This document shows positions 40,363 to 49,583 of a stretch of 64,000 nt of DNA, piece by piece (within the stretch, counting starts at the first letter, position 1; each line of letters opens with the position of its first letter). Position numbers and translations under genes: made by a program. The DNA is from Pyruvatibacter mobilis (GTDB lineage: Bacteria; Pseudomonadota; Alphaproteobacteria; CGMCC-115125), in NCBI RefSeq assembly GCF_012848855.1, contig NZ_CP051630.1:723501-787500 (forward strand). Reading direction: 5' to 3'. The notes beneath the pieces are model-generated. The model had not been told where the DNA came from. It ran no database searches and was given only the letters and a program-made list of their open reading frames with translations.

Positions 40363-40764
40363 TTACCTGATCAATTTGATGATCCAGAACGCAGACGTGG
40401 CGCTCAGCGCCGTCAGCGCGCTGCCCCATGCCATGTCGACCGCAGCCATGCGCCACGGCCAGCCCTTGATGGTGGCAAGGTTGGTCACGTCATAAGTGCC
40501 ATAGGCAAGGAAGCCGAGCGCTGCGCCGAGCAGGGCTGCTGTCTGCCAGTTGTCCTGCGCGAGCGCTGGATTGACCGCGAACAGCACGATGCCCGCGGCA
40601 TAGATTGCGTAAAACAGGGCGGCGATCGCGAAGTTGGGCCGCTCGTGCATCAGGTCGCCCATCTCGCGGGCGTAGAAGTCCCGTGCCACGTGGCCCAGCC
40701 ACACATAATCAAGGGCGAGAAACACCACGAGGGTGGCGATATAGGCGGGCAGGTGCTGGGTCAT
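40363..40764 (-). CDS. DUF2177 membrane protein
   Basis: A 133-residue protein with four predicted helices. The family pattern is clear: LDYVWLGHVARDFYAREMGDLM near the N-terminus and GTYDVTNLATIKGWPWRMAAVDMAWGSAL near the C-terminus. Members of DUF2177 are inner-membrane proteins of unknown function. It stands 33 bp downstream of the small Rho_N-like protein gene on the same strand. Confidence 0.88.
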   Translation of the reverse strand: MTQHLPAYIATLVVFLALDYVWLGHVARDFYAREMGDLMHERPNFAIAALFYAIYAAGIVLFAVNPALAQDNWQTAALLGAALGFLAYGTYDVTNLATIKGWPWRMAAVDMAWGSALTALSATSAFWIIKLIR

Positions 40765-40797
40765 GACGGGCCTCGGGCAAAATGGCCTTCCGGCCGG

Positions 40798-41076
40798 TCA
40801 GTGGGAGCGCAGGGCGTCGATCAGGTCGTCCTTGGTCATCGAAGAACGGCCCTCGATGCCGATCTCCTGCGCGCGGTCATACAGCTCGTCCTTGGTCCAT
40901 TCCTCGTAGGGCGGATTGCTGCCGCCTTTCTTCGAGGGAGACCGGGACGGGTCCGCCTGGGCGTTGGCGATGCGGGCAGCCTTCTCCTTGCTCGCCCCGT
41001 CCTCGCGCAGGCTTTCATAGACCTCGTCATCCTTTACGGACGGACCGTGGTCACTGGATTTGTTTTCGGCGGCCAT
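40798..41076 (-). CDS. Small acidic protein with Rho-N-like domain
   Basis: A 92-residue protein. The middle (SKEKAARIANAQADPSRSPSKKGGSNPPYEEW) matches a small conserved family, and the last 35 residues (TKDELYDRAQEIGIEGRSSMTKDDLIDALRS) form a Rho termination factor N-terminal/SAP-like helical motif, often involved in nucleic-acid binding. The ATG at 41076 has AGGAAAGG upstream; the longer frame to 41367 is not supported. It probably acts as a stress-related or nucleoid-associated small protein, but this is inference. Confidence 0.8.
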   Translation of the reverse strand: MAAENKSSDHGPSVKDDEVYESLREDGASKEKAARIANAQADPSRSPSKKGGSNPPYEEWTKDELYDRAQEIGIEGRSSMTKDDLIDALRSH

Positions 41077-41436
41077 GCTGGTGCCTTTCCTGCGGGTTGG
41101 GGGAGGGGATCGATGCCGGTGGTGTCTGAAAGGCCAACATCCGGGCATGCCGACAGTTCCCGCACAGCCCCGCTGCTGCCACCAGCGTCCAGGCGCCAAG
41201 CCGCCGGAAGAGGTCTGAAAGCCGCCTGAATCTGCAGGAAATGCGCCGTCAGGGCTCTGAAACCCGGTCCGGCGCGCCACGGCCCCGAAACCGGCACATG
41301 GTGCGGGCCGCAAAAGCGGTTTTGGTGCTTGCCCTCCCCGGACCTGTTTGCTATTACGCGCCCTCACTCGCGCAGGCGGTGGCTTTCTTCCAACGACAAA
41401 TCACTTTGTCCGGCCGCCGATTTTCCCTGCCCGGAT

Positions 41437-41512
<76 letters not shown>

Positions 41513-41739
41513 TTCCCTTCCCGAATTCGTGATGATGCTGAATGTGCGTGGTTCCTGCCGTGCACCGGAACAGGATTGTCGCGTGTCACCAATCTCCGCA
41601 AGGCCGATGGGCCACAAGGGTCAAGATGGCCACCGGCGCGGGCGTGCGCACAGCTCTCCCACTGTAATGGGGCGTGGGCACGGGTGGCATGGACCGCGCA
41701 GAATGCCGGGACAGGTGCCGCGGCCCGGACCGGTCTGGC

Positions 41740-42759
41740 TCAGTCGCCGGAGGCAACAGACAGGAACTTTACCTCGGGATAGGACGCGCTGAGGGAGACG
41801 GTTCGCTGCAGCGACTCTACTGCACTGACGACACGGGCACGGCCGTCGGCCTTGGCGGTATAGAGCGCCCGGTCGGCGCTCTCATAGATGGCGTCCAGCG
41901 ATTTATGGCCCCGGGACTCGGTAACGCCGATGCTGACCGTGGTGCGGATTTCCTGATTTCTGTATCTGCTGGCATGGGCCGACACCGCCTTGCAAATGCG
42001 GGTGGCGACAACGATTGACTGGTTGAGATCGGTTTCGGGAAGAAGGACGGCGAATTCCTCCCCGCCTATACGGCCGGCAAAATCGCATTTGCGAGTGGAG
42101 CGGCGAATGATGGCGGACAGATCCTTCAACACCCTGTCACCGCCCGGATGGCCGTAGCTGTCATTGATTTTCTTGAAGTAATCCAGATCGAGCAACATGA
42201 AGGCGAGGGGGCGCTGATAACGCCGGGCGCGCTCGAACTCGCGGTCGAATTCTTCAAACAGGGTGCGGCGGTTGAGCAGGCCCGTGAGCTCGTCGACCCG
42301 TGCCAGATGCCGCTCTTCCTGCAGGGCGATGTTCTTGCGCTTCAGGGTTTCGTTGAGTTCGGCAAAGCGATGGGAGGAGACGCCCTGATCACGGAACAGG
42401 CGCAGCATTATGTGCCCGGGAGGCGCGTTTTCATCCAGACGCATGAGATTGCCATGGATAACGAAGCGGCACCTGGTGTTGTCATTGCCCGGCAGGACAA
42501 TGGATGTCGGGATCAATCCGCTGACTGTGGCGCAGGTTTTCAGCAGCCGGTTGATCTTGTCTTTGCTGGTGGGAAGCAGCTCCTGGAGCAGAGTGTCCTG
42601 CGGCACCGGGCCGGCTGTGTCGGCCAGGCGTGTCTCGGCGAAAGCGTCGAGCCATTCGCGGGCTGCTTTGTTGTGGCACAAGACCGCTCCCGAGAGATCC
42701 ACAATGAATGTCGGGTCGGCTATGCCATTGAGGACTGATTTAATCGCCAGCGCGACCAT
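41740..42759 (-). CDS. PAS-GGDEF diguanylate cyclase
   Basis: A 339-residue protein. The N-terminal part (residues 5-130) looks like a PAS domain (SVLNGIADPTFIVDLSGAVLCHNKAAREWL), followed by a helical linker (LNETLKRKNIALQEERHLARVDELTGLLNRR). The GGDEF domain has LLDLDYFKKINDSYGHPGGDRVL and RIGGEEFAVLLPET near residue 232, an intact active site for making c-di-GMP. No RxxD I-site is seen five residues before GGEEF. The ATG at 42759 is 7 bp after the stop of the upstream sensor-like gene and has AGGGA before it, so the pair is an operon. Confidence 0.9.
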   Translation of the reverse strand: MVALAIKSVLNGIADPTFIVDLSGAVLCHNKAAREWLDAFAETRLADTAGPVPQDTLLQELLPTSKDKINRLLKTCATVSGLIPTSIVLPGNDNTRCRFVIHGNLMRLDENAPPGHIMLRLFRDQGVSSHRFAELNETLKRKNIALQEERHLARVDELTGLLNRRTLFEEFDREFERARRYQRPLAFMLLDLDYFKKINDSYGHPGGDRVLKDLSAIIRRSTRKCDFAGRIGGEEFAVLLPETDLNQSIVVATRICKAVSAHASRYRNQEIRTTVSIGVTESRGHKSLDAIYESADRALYTAKADGRARVVSAVESLQRTVSLSASYPEVKFLSVASGD

Positions 42760-42766
42760 GGTGTCC

Positions 42767-43327
42767 CTAGAGTGGCTGTTCGCTGAAATACTCGCGGCCG
42801 TCGATTTCAGACGCGGAGTCTGACGGGCGCAGGTGAACAATTACCCGGCACCTGCCGTCACCTGAAGCAATGGTTTCAGCGAGTTCAATTCGGGCATAGC
42901 CCAGATTTTCTGCGGCAATCTTGCCGAAGACGTTGGATGTCATCATGCACAGCGAGGTTCGTCCGTTGACGGATGAACCGAAGGGGCATTTTGAATTGAC
43001 GAGCACGATGGCTTCGTCGGTGATGCGCTCGATGGAGAAGCCGCCATCTATGCGGCGTTTGAGGTCCACGAGAACCTGGGCGACAAGTTCACGATCCATA
43101 AGATCGCGCCCGAAATGTTGCCGGTATTCCTGATTGATCTGCAGTCCGATCATGCCGCCAACGACGCTGATCATGCCGGAAGCTTCTTCAAGCCCGGCCA
43201 CATCTTCCAGGGTCTGGCTCCAGTTGGTCAGGAGCTGAACAAGGAAGTTTTCCTTGGACAGGCCGATTGGTGCAGCGTCGGGTAATTCATCGCCCATGCG
43301 CGCGACGTTGACTGTTTGTAATGCCAT
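42767..43327 (-). CDS. Methanogen output domain 1 family protein
   Basis: A 186-residue cytoplasmic protein. The region VLVDLKRRIDGGFSIERITDEAIVLVNSKCPFGSSVNGRTSLCMMTSNVFGKIAAENLGYARIEL matches the methanogen output domain 1 family, usually found as the output or sensory module of signal proteins. It has conserved cysteines in KCPFG and SLCMM that could bind a ligand or metal. GGAAGGAG lies before the ATG at 43327. The diguanylate cyclase gene follows directly, suggesting that this protein senses a signal for it. Confidence 0.75.
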   Translation of the reverse strand: MALQTVNVARMGDELPDAAPIGLSKENFLVQLLTNWSQTLEDVAGLEEASGMISVVGGMIGLQINQEYRQHFGRDLMDRELVAQVLVDLKRRIDGGFSIERITDEAIVLVNSKCPFGSSVNGRTSLCMMTSNVFGKIAAENLGYARIELAETIASGDGRCRVIVHLRPSDSASEIDGREYFSEQPL

Positions 43328-43685
43328 CTTTGTCTCCTTCCAGATGTCTGCGACGTCTCTTCAGGGACAGGCTGGGCGCACCGGCACTTCCGCCAGTAGC
43401 GGGTCAAGTCCAGTCAGGTCTTCAAGTATCCAGAGTCTGGCAGTCAGGTATTAATGGACAATTTCCACATCGAACTACCTGCGGTGACCTCTTGGAAAGG
43501 GATCGCGGGCCAAGTCGAATAGGTTCGAGCGCTTCCTGGCCCGAAAAAGAGGAGAACTCTGCAGTTTTCGCGTGTGGTCGGTAGCAGGGCTTGGCTGTGC
43601 AAAGAGTAAATCGCGGGCGATACGGACTATTTTTTGCGAAATTTTCTGGCCTGCTACGAGCGGATTCGAGTACCGCGCCTGCGTC
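43328..43685 (-). other. Intergenic region upstream of the methanogen-output-domain gene
   Basis: This 358-bp gap has lower G+C in its centre (TAATGGACAATTTCCACATC) and no supported gene. It must hold the promoter of the two-gene signalling operon. I find no riboswitch, tRNA or strong terminator in it. Confidence 0.4.
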
Positions 43686-44246
43686 TCATGCCATGCGCCA
43701 GAGCATCCATGCGCCGGTTGCGGCGAAGAGGAGGGCGCTGGCGATGCGGATGGCGGTCAGCGGCAGGTGGTCGACGGCCTTGTGGCCGAGCAGGACCGCC
43801 GGGACATTCGCCAGCAGCATGCCGAGCGTCGTGCCGAGGGTGACCAGCAGCACATCCTGATGCTGGGCGGCGAGGGCAATGGTGGCGATCTGGGTCTTGT
43901 CGCCGATCTCGGCGAGGAAGAACAGCACGAGCGTCGCCATGAAGGGGCCGCCATAGCGGTCGAGGCGGGCAGGGGCGTCCGGCTTGTCCGGGATCAGCAC
44001 CCACAGCGCCATGGCGAAAAAGCCCGCGGCCACCGCATAGGTAAACCATTGCGCATCCACCAGCATGGCGACCGTGCTGCCGGCCCAGGCGGCCGCGGCG
44101 TGGTTGGCGAGGGTGGCTGCGAGGATGCCTGCGATGATGGTGAGCGGCGCGCGGAAGCGGGCGGCCAGCAGCAGCGCCAGAAGCTGGGTCTTGTCGCCGA
44201 TTTCGGCGATGGCGACGAGGGCCGTGGCGCTGAGGAAGGCTTCCAT
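43686..44246 (-). CDS. TMEM165/GDT1 family cation transporter
   Basis: A 186-residue inner-membrane protein with six helices in two homologous halves. Each half carries the family signature ExGDKT: AEIGDKTQLLALLLAAR near residue 14 and AEIGDKTQIATIALAAQ near residue 111. Bacterial relatives export Mn2+ or exchange Ca2+/Mn2+ for protons. No yybP-ykoY manganese riboswitch is recognisable upstream. Confidence 0.92.
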   Translation of the reverse strand: MEAFLSATALVAIAEIGDKTQLLALLLAARFRAPLTIIAGILAATLANHAAAAWAGSTVAMLVDAQWFTYAVAAGFFAMALWVLIPDKPDAPARLDRYGGPFMATLVLFFLAEIGDKTQIATIALAAQHQDVLLVTLGTTLGMLLANVPAVLLGHKAVDHLPLTAIRIASALLFAATGAWMLWRMA

Positions 44247-44417
44247 GGGGCGTTGTTTCTTCTTGCTCTTGGCTCGGGATACCTGCGCACAGGCTTAGCA
44301 GGGTGCCTGCGCGGCAGATAGGCCATTGCTGCATGGGGGACGCGCTGTGGCTTCTTCTGGTGTAGGATCGTCGTGTGGGACATGAAGCTGCAAGGCCATG
44401 CCGGGGAGGGCAGGAGA

Positions 44418-45956
44418 ATGCGCGTTACCCATCGGAACAAGCCGTCTGCACGGCATCGGGGTCGCCATGTCATGCGGCCCTTGGGCTTTTGCGCAGTGAC
44501 CGTTCTCGCGGTGGGGCTGGGTGTGGCACTAGCTGCGCTGCCGGCGCGCGCGGAACGGGTGCCCGCGCATCTCGCGGGGCTGGCGGGGCAGGTCTATGAC
44601 GCGTCGGGCGATACGCTCAAGGCCGCCCGCAAGGCGGCCTCTCCCGAGAAGCAGGCGATTTTCGACAAGGCGATGAATGCCTTCAAGCGGGCGCAGGTGG
44701 GGTCATGGGGCGGCAAGCCGGTTGATCTCAGCAAGCCCGTGGCCGAGGTGGCGCGGCTGATGAAACTGACCCCGGGCGACGAGACCACGTTCGACATCAT
44801 TTCAGAACTAACCAAGGTGACCGGCGATCCGCTCGTCGAGATGGTGAAGTCGCATATGGGCGAGGATGCCTCGCGTGATGCGGTGCTTGCGGCCGCTGCC
44901 GCCGTGGAGCAGCTCAAGGCTGCCGGCGGGCTTGAGACCGGGCATGAAATCGCGCTGGAAGATGGTGACATGGTGCGCATCGACTGGTCGCCGCAGACCG
45001 CCGAACTGGTGTTGCAGGCGTTGCGGGAGAGCGATGGGGATGATGCTTACGAGTTCTCCCTGCCGGGCAAGACCGAAGTTGTGCGGGACGCGGAGACGGG
45101 GGCGCCGACGCTGATGGCGGCCCCCGACGAGAGCGCTGTGCCGCGGGCCTTTACCGCGCGTGAAATCCGCGACCGCATCGCGTCGATCTTCGGGCTGTGG
45201 GAGAACGAGAAGTTCCGCATGAAGATCACCGGTGGCAGCGCGGATGACGGGCGGGTGCGCCGCTCGCCTGCGATGATCGAAGCGGACATGACGCGGGTGC
45301 GTGAGGAACTGGACGAGCTTGGCAGCGCCAAGGAATTTGTCTGGGAGCACCCGGAGACGGCGGAGATCATCCGCCAGGAACGTTTCCGCCGCCTGGATGA
45401 GCCGTGGGAATACAAGGGCGAGCGGCAGATCGTGCCTGACGGGGACGCGCGCAAGGTGGCGCTGGAGCGTGAGCTGAAAACGCTTGAAGACGAGATGACC
45501 GGCAAGAACCTGCCGACCTCGGAACGTCTGGACCCGGTGGCATTCAACGCGGTGAAGGCAAGCGGGCAGGCGCGCCGGCTGACCATCGATTTCACCGAGA
45601 AGGACGGCCCGTGCTCCTATGTCTTCACCGACGCCTATTTCGATGGGCGCCGCGTGGTGGCACGGGGAACGCACAAGGAGCCGTGCTCGATGAACAAGTC
45701 CCTGCCACCGGCCATCTCCAACGAGCTGATCGCAAGCTGGTCACCGCCGCGCTGGCTGCTGCTGCGTGCGTCCTATGATGCGGACGGGGCGCTGGCGCTC
45801 GATGGGGCGCTGTGGGGCATGTATGTGGCCTATGATCCCACCGCGATGAGTGTGAACCGCATCTTCGATCCCCATGCGAGTGACGCGCTGAGCTTCCGCG
45901 ATGGTGGCGGCGGGGAACTCGTGGCGCTCGGCGCGGCGGAGACCGCCTGGCCATAG
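44418..45956 (+). CDS. Secreted protein of unknown function (512 aa)
   Basis: A 512-residue protein with a long n-region and signal peptide (cleavage near ALPARAERV). The ATG at 44418 follows GGGAGGGCAGGAG; 44472 is the alternative. The mature protein is soluble-looking and mixed alpha/beta. A helical part spans residues about 40-150, an acidic middle contains REELDELGSAKEFVW and a Glu/Arg-rich helix, and a C-terminal beta part has two cysteines (GPCSYVF and KEPCSMN) that could pair. I do not recognise a family. It is convergent, 9 bp apart, with the 1173 aa secreted protein, and the two may work together. Confidence 0.7.
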   Translation: MRVTHRNKPSARHRGRHVMRPLGFCAVTVLAVGLGVALAALPARAERVPAHLAGLAGQVYDASGDTLKAARKAASPEKQAIFDKAMNAFKRAQVGSWGGKPVDLSKPVAEVARLMKLTPGDETTFDIISELTKVTGDPLVEMVKSHMGEDASRDAVLAAAAAVEQLKAAGGLETGHEIALEDGDMVRIDWSPQTAELVLQALRESDGDDAYEFSLPGKTEVVRDAETGAPTLMAAPDESAVPRAFTAREIRDRIASIFGLWENEKFRMKITGGSADDGRVRRSPAMIEADMTRVREELDELGSAKEFVWEHPETAEIIRQERFRRLDEPWEYKGERQIVPDGDARKVALERELKTLEDEMTGKNLPTSERLDPVAFNAVKASGQARRLTIDFTEKDGPCSYVFTDAYFDGRRVVARGTHKEPCSMNKSLPPAISNELIASWSPPRWLLLRASYDADGALALDGALWGMYVAYDPTAMSVNRIFDPHASDALSFRDGGGGELVALGAAETAWP

Positions 45957-45965
45957 GGGGCGCTG

Positions 45966-48900
45966 TCAGTTCACCGGCGGGTTCACCCGGCGCATGGCGT
46001 AGACCACGTCGTAATCCATGTTCTGGATCATCCAGCGTTCGAAGTTCGACGCCTTCATCTTCAGAAGGCCGCCCTGGGTGGGGCAGAAGAACACCACGTC
46101 CTTGATGCGGCCGAACCTGTCCTCGACGATGGACTGCACCACCACGGCATGGCCGCCGGCGATCTGGCCCGGCTTGCGGATGCCGACCCGCAGCTTGTAG
46201 CCCTTCTGGATGGCGCTCTGCAGCATGGCGAGGGAATAGCGGCCCCGCCGCGCAGGGTTGAAGGCATGAACCTCATAGCCGCGGCTGCGCAGGTAGTAGG
46301 CGATGTCGCGGGCGCGGTAGCCGGTGAAATGGCCGAAGCCCGCATCGATGAAAGCGCGGGTCGCCGTGGCGGCGTCAAAGCCCTGGCCCACCTTGCGCTG
46401 GACGAAGGCCCGCAGCATCTCCCCATGCATGGCGCCTTCGTTGAGGATCAGCTTTTCCTCTTGGAAGATCATGTAGGCGGCGGAGAGGCCCTCGCAGGCA
46501 TGCTCATTGCCGATCTGGCAGAAATCCGCTCCCAGATTGCCCAACGGCTTGGCGTCATTGCCATACCAGTTGGCGACGCCCGTCTGCGGGTTGATCTCAT
46601 ATGCCCTTGTGCCGGGATTGTGCAGGCCGGTGCCGAGCGCTGAGCCCAGCGGGTCGCCGGCCTCGCGCACCTGGTCGGTGTAGCGCGGCTTTGCGGCGGC
46701 GGGCATTACCTCGTCCACCTCTTCGAGGGGAATGAGGTCGGTGACCGTCTGTTTCTTCTGGGCGGGGGTCAGGCTTGCGGGCAGGGCGTCCAGCGCGTCC
46801 TCGGCCAGTTCCGGCAGTTCCTCCACGGCACCGTCGGCGCGGCGGATGATGGTGCGAACGTCGTTGCCGATGGCCGGTGTGGTGGGGAAGTAGCGCGTCA
46901 CCTGCTTCATGGTCTTGTCGATGAGCGCGTCTGACCAGGAGACGTCATCAGCCACGTTGCGGGCGGCTGCGCGCCAGATGTCTGCGTCCACGTTCTTGCG
47001 GCCGAGGGTCACCACCTCGTCCAGCGCACCGGCCCATTCGACCGCCACCGACAGGGTGGACACCCACCAGGGCAGGGAATATTGCGGCACCTTGTTGCCG
47101 TGAATGTCGGTCTCGAAGAAGGCGATGGCGATGTCGTCGGCGCCGGACGCCATGGCGATGCCTTCATAGAGACCGAAGGCGAGCGACGTTCCGTAATCCT
47201 TCAGGGCACGGTTCAGCAGATTGCGGCTGACGCGGACCAGCACCCGGTCCAGGCACTGGCGCTCCAGCGTGTGCACCCAGTCGAGCCCGTCCTCGTCCAG
47301 CGCCTTCACCGCATTGATGCCTGTATGGCCGAGGGCCGCCAGGGCTTCGCGTTGGATGGCGTCACCAATTTCCTCGCTGGTGGCGGCGCGGCCGCGTATC
47401 TCCGGTGCCTGCAGGGAGAGGGCGTAGCTCTTGGAGCTCATGGTCCCGCAGATCGCCATCCAGGTGGCGGATGAAATCACATCGGGCTCGCCGAAGGCCG
47501 CCTCGCCACGGCGCACGGTGGTGTGGATCTCTTCAAGTTTGGTTTTGCTGAAAGCCAGCAGCCGGCGGCCATTGGGGCGGCCGAGATAGGCCTCGGCGAT
47601 CGCCATCCGGTGCAGGTCGGTCAGGTGCTCGGATTGGCTCAGGCGCTGGTAGTTGGCCAGCATGCGCAGGCGATCGCGTGCTTCGGCCTTGATGGCCTCG
47701 GGCTGGCTTGAGGCCAGCACACCGCCATAGGTGGCGGCCATGGTGGTCATCTGCTCTTCATACTGAGCAACTGCCCGCTGCACCCATGTGGCATAGACGG
47801 GAAACCGCTGGGACGCATCGCCATAGCGGAACTCCACCTCGTCGCCATTGTCCGGTAGCACGCTGAGGCGGGGGCCGGGCTCGACCTCGCCGACGCCGAG
47901 GGCTGAGACGATCCACCCGTAGATGCGGCGCGGCGGGGCGGCGAAGGGGGCGTATTCCCGCTCCGGTGCGTCACCGCCAATGGTGATGACGCCGCTATGG
48001 CCATAGATGACGCGATTGTCCGGCGTCACCCGCTGCCGGGTGAGGGTGAGCTTCGTGCTGCCGCCGGATTCAGATGTGACATCAACCGCAAGGCTCGACC
48101 CGATCTCCTTGGCGGACGACCCGCTTGTCACCACGTTGATGATCAGAGGCATGCCCCGGGTGATTGCCTCGAGGCTGCGCAGGGACGGGTCGTGGCGCTT
48201 GTTGGCAAGCCGCACGAACAGCAGGGTGGGGGCGGCAAGGCGGGTGGCGAGCACCGTGTCCTGGCGCGCCTCGAAGCGCTTGGGCGGGCCGTCGCCATCC
48301 ACCCGCGCCTCCTGCGGTGCGTCATCCTTCCAGCGCACCCGCCCGCGGAAGAAGTTGAAGGCGAGGGCCGGGTTGGCGGCACTGCCGCTTTCAAAGGCTT
48401 CGATGCGCCATACGAGGTCTCCTTCCACCGCCTTGCGCGCGGCGTCGGGGATCTCGGGGTTCATCTCCTCGGCCTTGGGAATGTAGCTGAAGGTGAGGCG
48501 GGGCTCTGTTGCCCGGTCACCGCTGCCGCCAAGGTCGTGATAGAGGCCCTGCCATACCCGGTCGGCTGTGTGCAGCTCCAGGGCGCGGCTGTCCGTGTCC
48601 GGTGTTTTCTGGACGACGACCATCACCTCGTCCGGTGCGTCATCAGGCCGCCAGATGCCCAAGCTCTGGCCGAGGCCCATTTCATAGTCAGCGCGGACGG
48701 GTTCTTCAGCGGGGGTATCCGTCCCGGCCTTATCGCCGCCGCCTGCATCGGCCAGCTTGTCTTCCTCTGGTTCGCGGGCCAGCACCTTGTCGAGGCGGGC
48801 GATCAGGTCATCCAGCAATGCCATGCGGTCACGGAAGACTTCCCCTTCCTTGAGTTGCTTGGATGCCTCGGCGCGGCGTTCCTGCGCGCGTTTGTCGTCG

Positions 48901-49487
48901 CCTGCGGCCAGGTCACGCCAGAATTCTGCCTGACGGCGCAGCTCGGCCTTCTCCTCGTCCGTGAGGCTTGCATTGATGCCCGCCAGAATGTCGTCGGCGC
49001 GCTGACGGTTCTTGTCAGCGTCCGCCTCGCTGCCATCGGCCAATTCGTTCCAGCCATCGGCGCGGCGCTGGTAGCTTTCTGCGCTGGCCTGTTCAACTTC
49101 GCGGCGGGAGGCAAGCTCGGTCTTGAGGTCACGGGCCTGGGCCTTTGCACCGTCCAGGTCTGAATAGGACTGGGTCTCGATGTCAGAGACCTTGCGCTTT
49201 TCCGCGCTGTAGATGTCGCTCGGGCGGGGCGTGGTGTCGGCGGTCTCACCCGGGGCCGGGTCCACCGGCATCGGCTCCATCTCTATCGGCTCGGGCAGGG
49301 GAAGCGGTTCGGGCAGAACGGGCTCGAATTCGGGCAGCACAAGCTCCGGCAGGTCGAGGTCCGGAAGCTCCTGCGCCCTGGCCTGTGTATGGGTGCCGAT
49401 ACCCATGCTCATGCCCATGCCGGTGCCCATGACTATGAGCATGAGTGTGGCGGCGACGGCTGTGCCCTTCATGGCGTGTCGGCCCAT
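45966..49487 (-). CDS. Large secreted protein with C-terminal Cys/His papain-like domain
   Basis: A 1173-residue exported protein. The signal peptide is Met-rich (LMLIVMGTGMGMSMGIG). After it comes a Pro/Glu/Leu linker built on L-P-E/D repeats (residues 38-75), a strongly charged coiled coil (about 90-235), a large beta-rich middle of unknown fold, and helices. The last 190 residues show a spacing reminiscent of papain-fold or C39-like peptidases: ACEGLSAAYMIF near residue 995, then GGHAVVVQSI near 1112 and VVFFCPTQGG near 1133. The ATG at 49487 is preceded by AGGGG; the longer frame starts at a TTG. Family unknown; the peptidase idea is inference. Confidence 0.65.
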   Translation of the reverse strand: MGRHAMKGTAVAATLMLIVMGTGMGMSMGIGTHTQARAQELPDLDLPELVLPEFEPVLPEPLPLPEPIEMEPMPVDPAPGETADTTPRPSDIYSAEKRKVSDIETQSYSDLDGAKAQARDLKTELASRREVEQASAESYQRRADGWNELADGSEADADKNRQRADDILAGINASLTDEEKAELRRQAEFWRDLAAGDDKRAQERRAEASKQLKEGEVFRDRMALLDDLIARLDKVLAREPEEDKLADAGGGDKAGTDTPAEEPVRADYEMGLGQSLGIWRPDDAPDEVMVVVQKTPDTDSRALELHTADRVWQGLYHDLGGSGDRATEPRLTFSYIPKAEEMNPEIPDAARKAVEGDLVWRIEAFESGSAANPALAFNFFRGRVRWKDDAPQEARVDGDGPPKRFEARQDTVLATRLAAPTLLFVRLANKRHDPSLRSLEAITRGMPLIINVVTSGSSAKEIGSSLAVDVTSESGGSTKLTLTRQRVTPDNRVIYGHSGVITIGGDAPEREYAPFAAPPRRIYGWIVSALGVGEVEPGPRLSVLPDNGDEVEFRYGDASQRFPVYATWVQRAVAQYEEQMTTMAATYGGVLASSQPEAIKAEARDRLRMLANYQRLSQSEHLTDLHRMAIAEAYLGRPNGRRLLAFSKTKLEEIHTTVRRGEAAFGEPDVISSATWMAICGTMSSKSYALSLQAPEIRGRAATSEEIGDAIQREALAALGHTGINAVKALDEDGLDWVHTLERQCLDRVLVRVSRNLLNRALKDYGTSLAFGLYEGIAMASGADDIAIAFFETDIHGNKVPQYSLPWWVSTLSVAVEWAGALDEVVTLGRKNVDADIWRAAARNVADDVSWSDALIDKTMKQVTRYFPTTPAIGNDVRTIIRRADGAVEELPELAEDALDALPASLTPAQKKQTVTDLIPLEEVDEVMPAAAKPRYTDQVREAGDPLGSALGTGLHNPGTRAYEINPQTGVANWYGNDAKPLGNLGADFCQIGNEHACEGLSAAYMIFQEEKLILNEGAMHGEMLRAFVQRKVGQGFDAATATRAFIDAGFGHFTGYRARDIAYYLRSRGYEVHAFNPARRGRYSLAMLQSAIQKGYKLRVGIRKPGQIAGGHAVVVQSIVEDRFGRIKDVVFFCPTQGGLLKMKASNFERWMIQNMDYDVVYAMRRVNPPVN

Positions 49488-49521
49488 GACCCTGATCCCC
49501 TGTTGGCAGTGCCTTGAAAGC

Positions 49522-49555
49522 AAAACGGCGGAAGCCCCGGTGAGGACTTCCGCCG
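49522..49555 (-). terminator. Rho-independent terminator after the VWA gene
   Basis: On the minus strand CGGCGGAAG and CTTCCGCCG form a 9-bp stem with a 12-nt loop, followed by TTTT. It separates the VWA gene from the 1173 aa protein gene, which therefore probably has its own promoter or depends on partial readthrough. Confidence 0.85.
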
Positions 49556-49583
49556 CGATGTCGCGTTGCGTGCCGGAAGCGTC

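Noticed and set aside
44247-44372. Manganese (yybP-ykoY) riboswitch upstream of the TMEM165/GDT1 gene
   Set aside because: The conserved loop sequences are not present.
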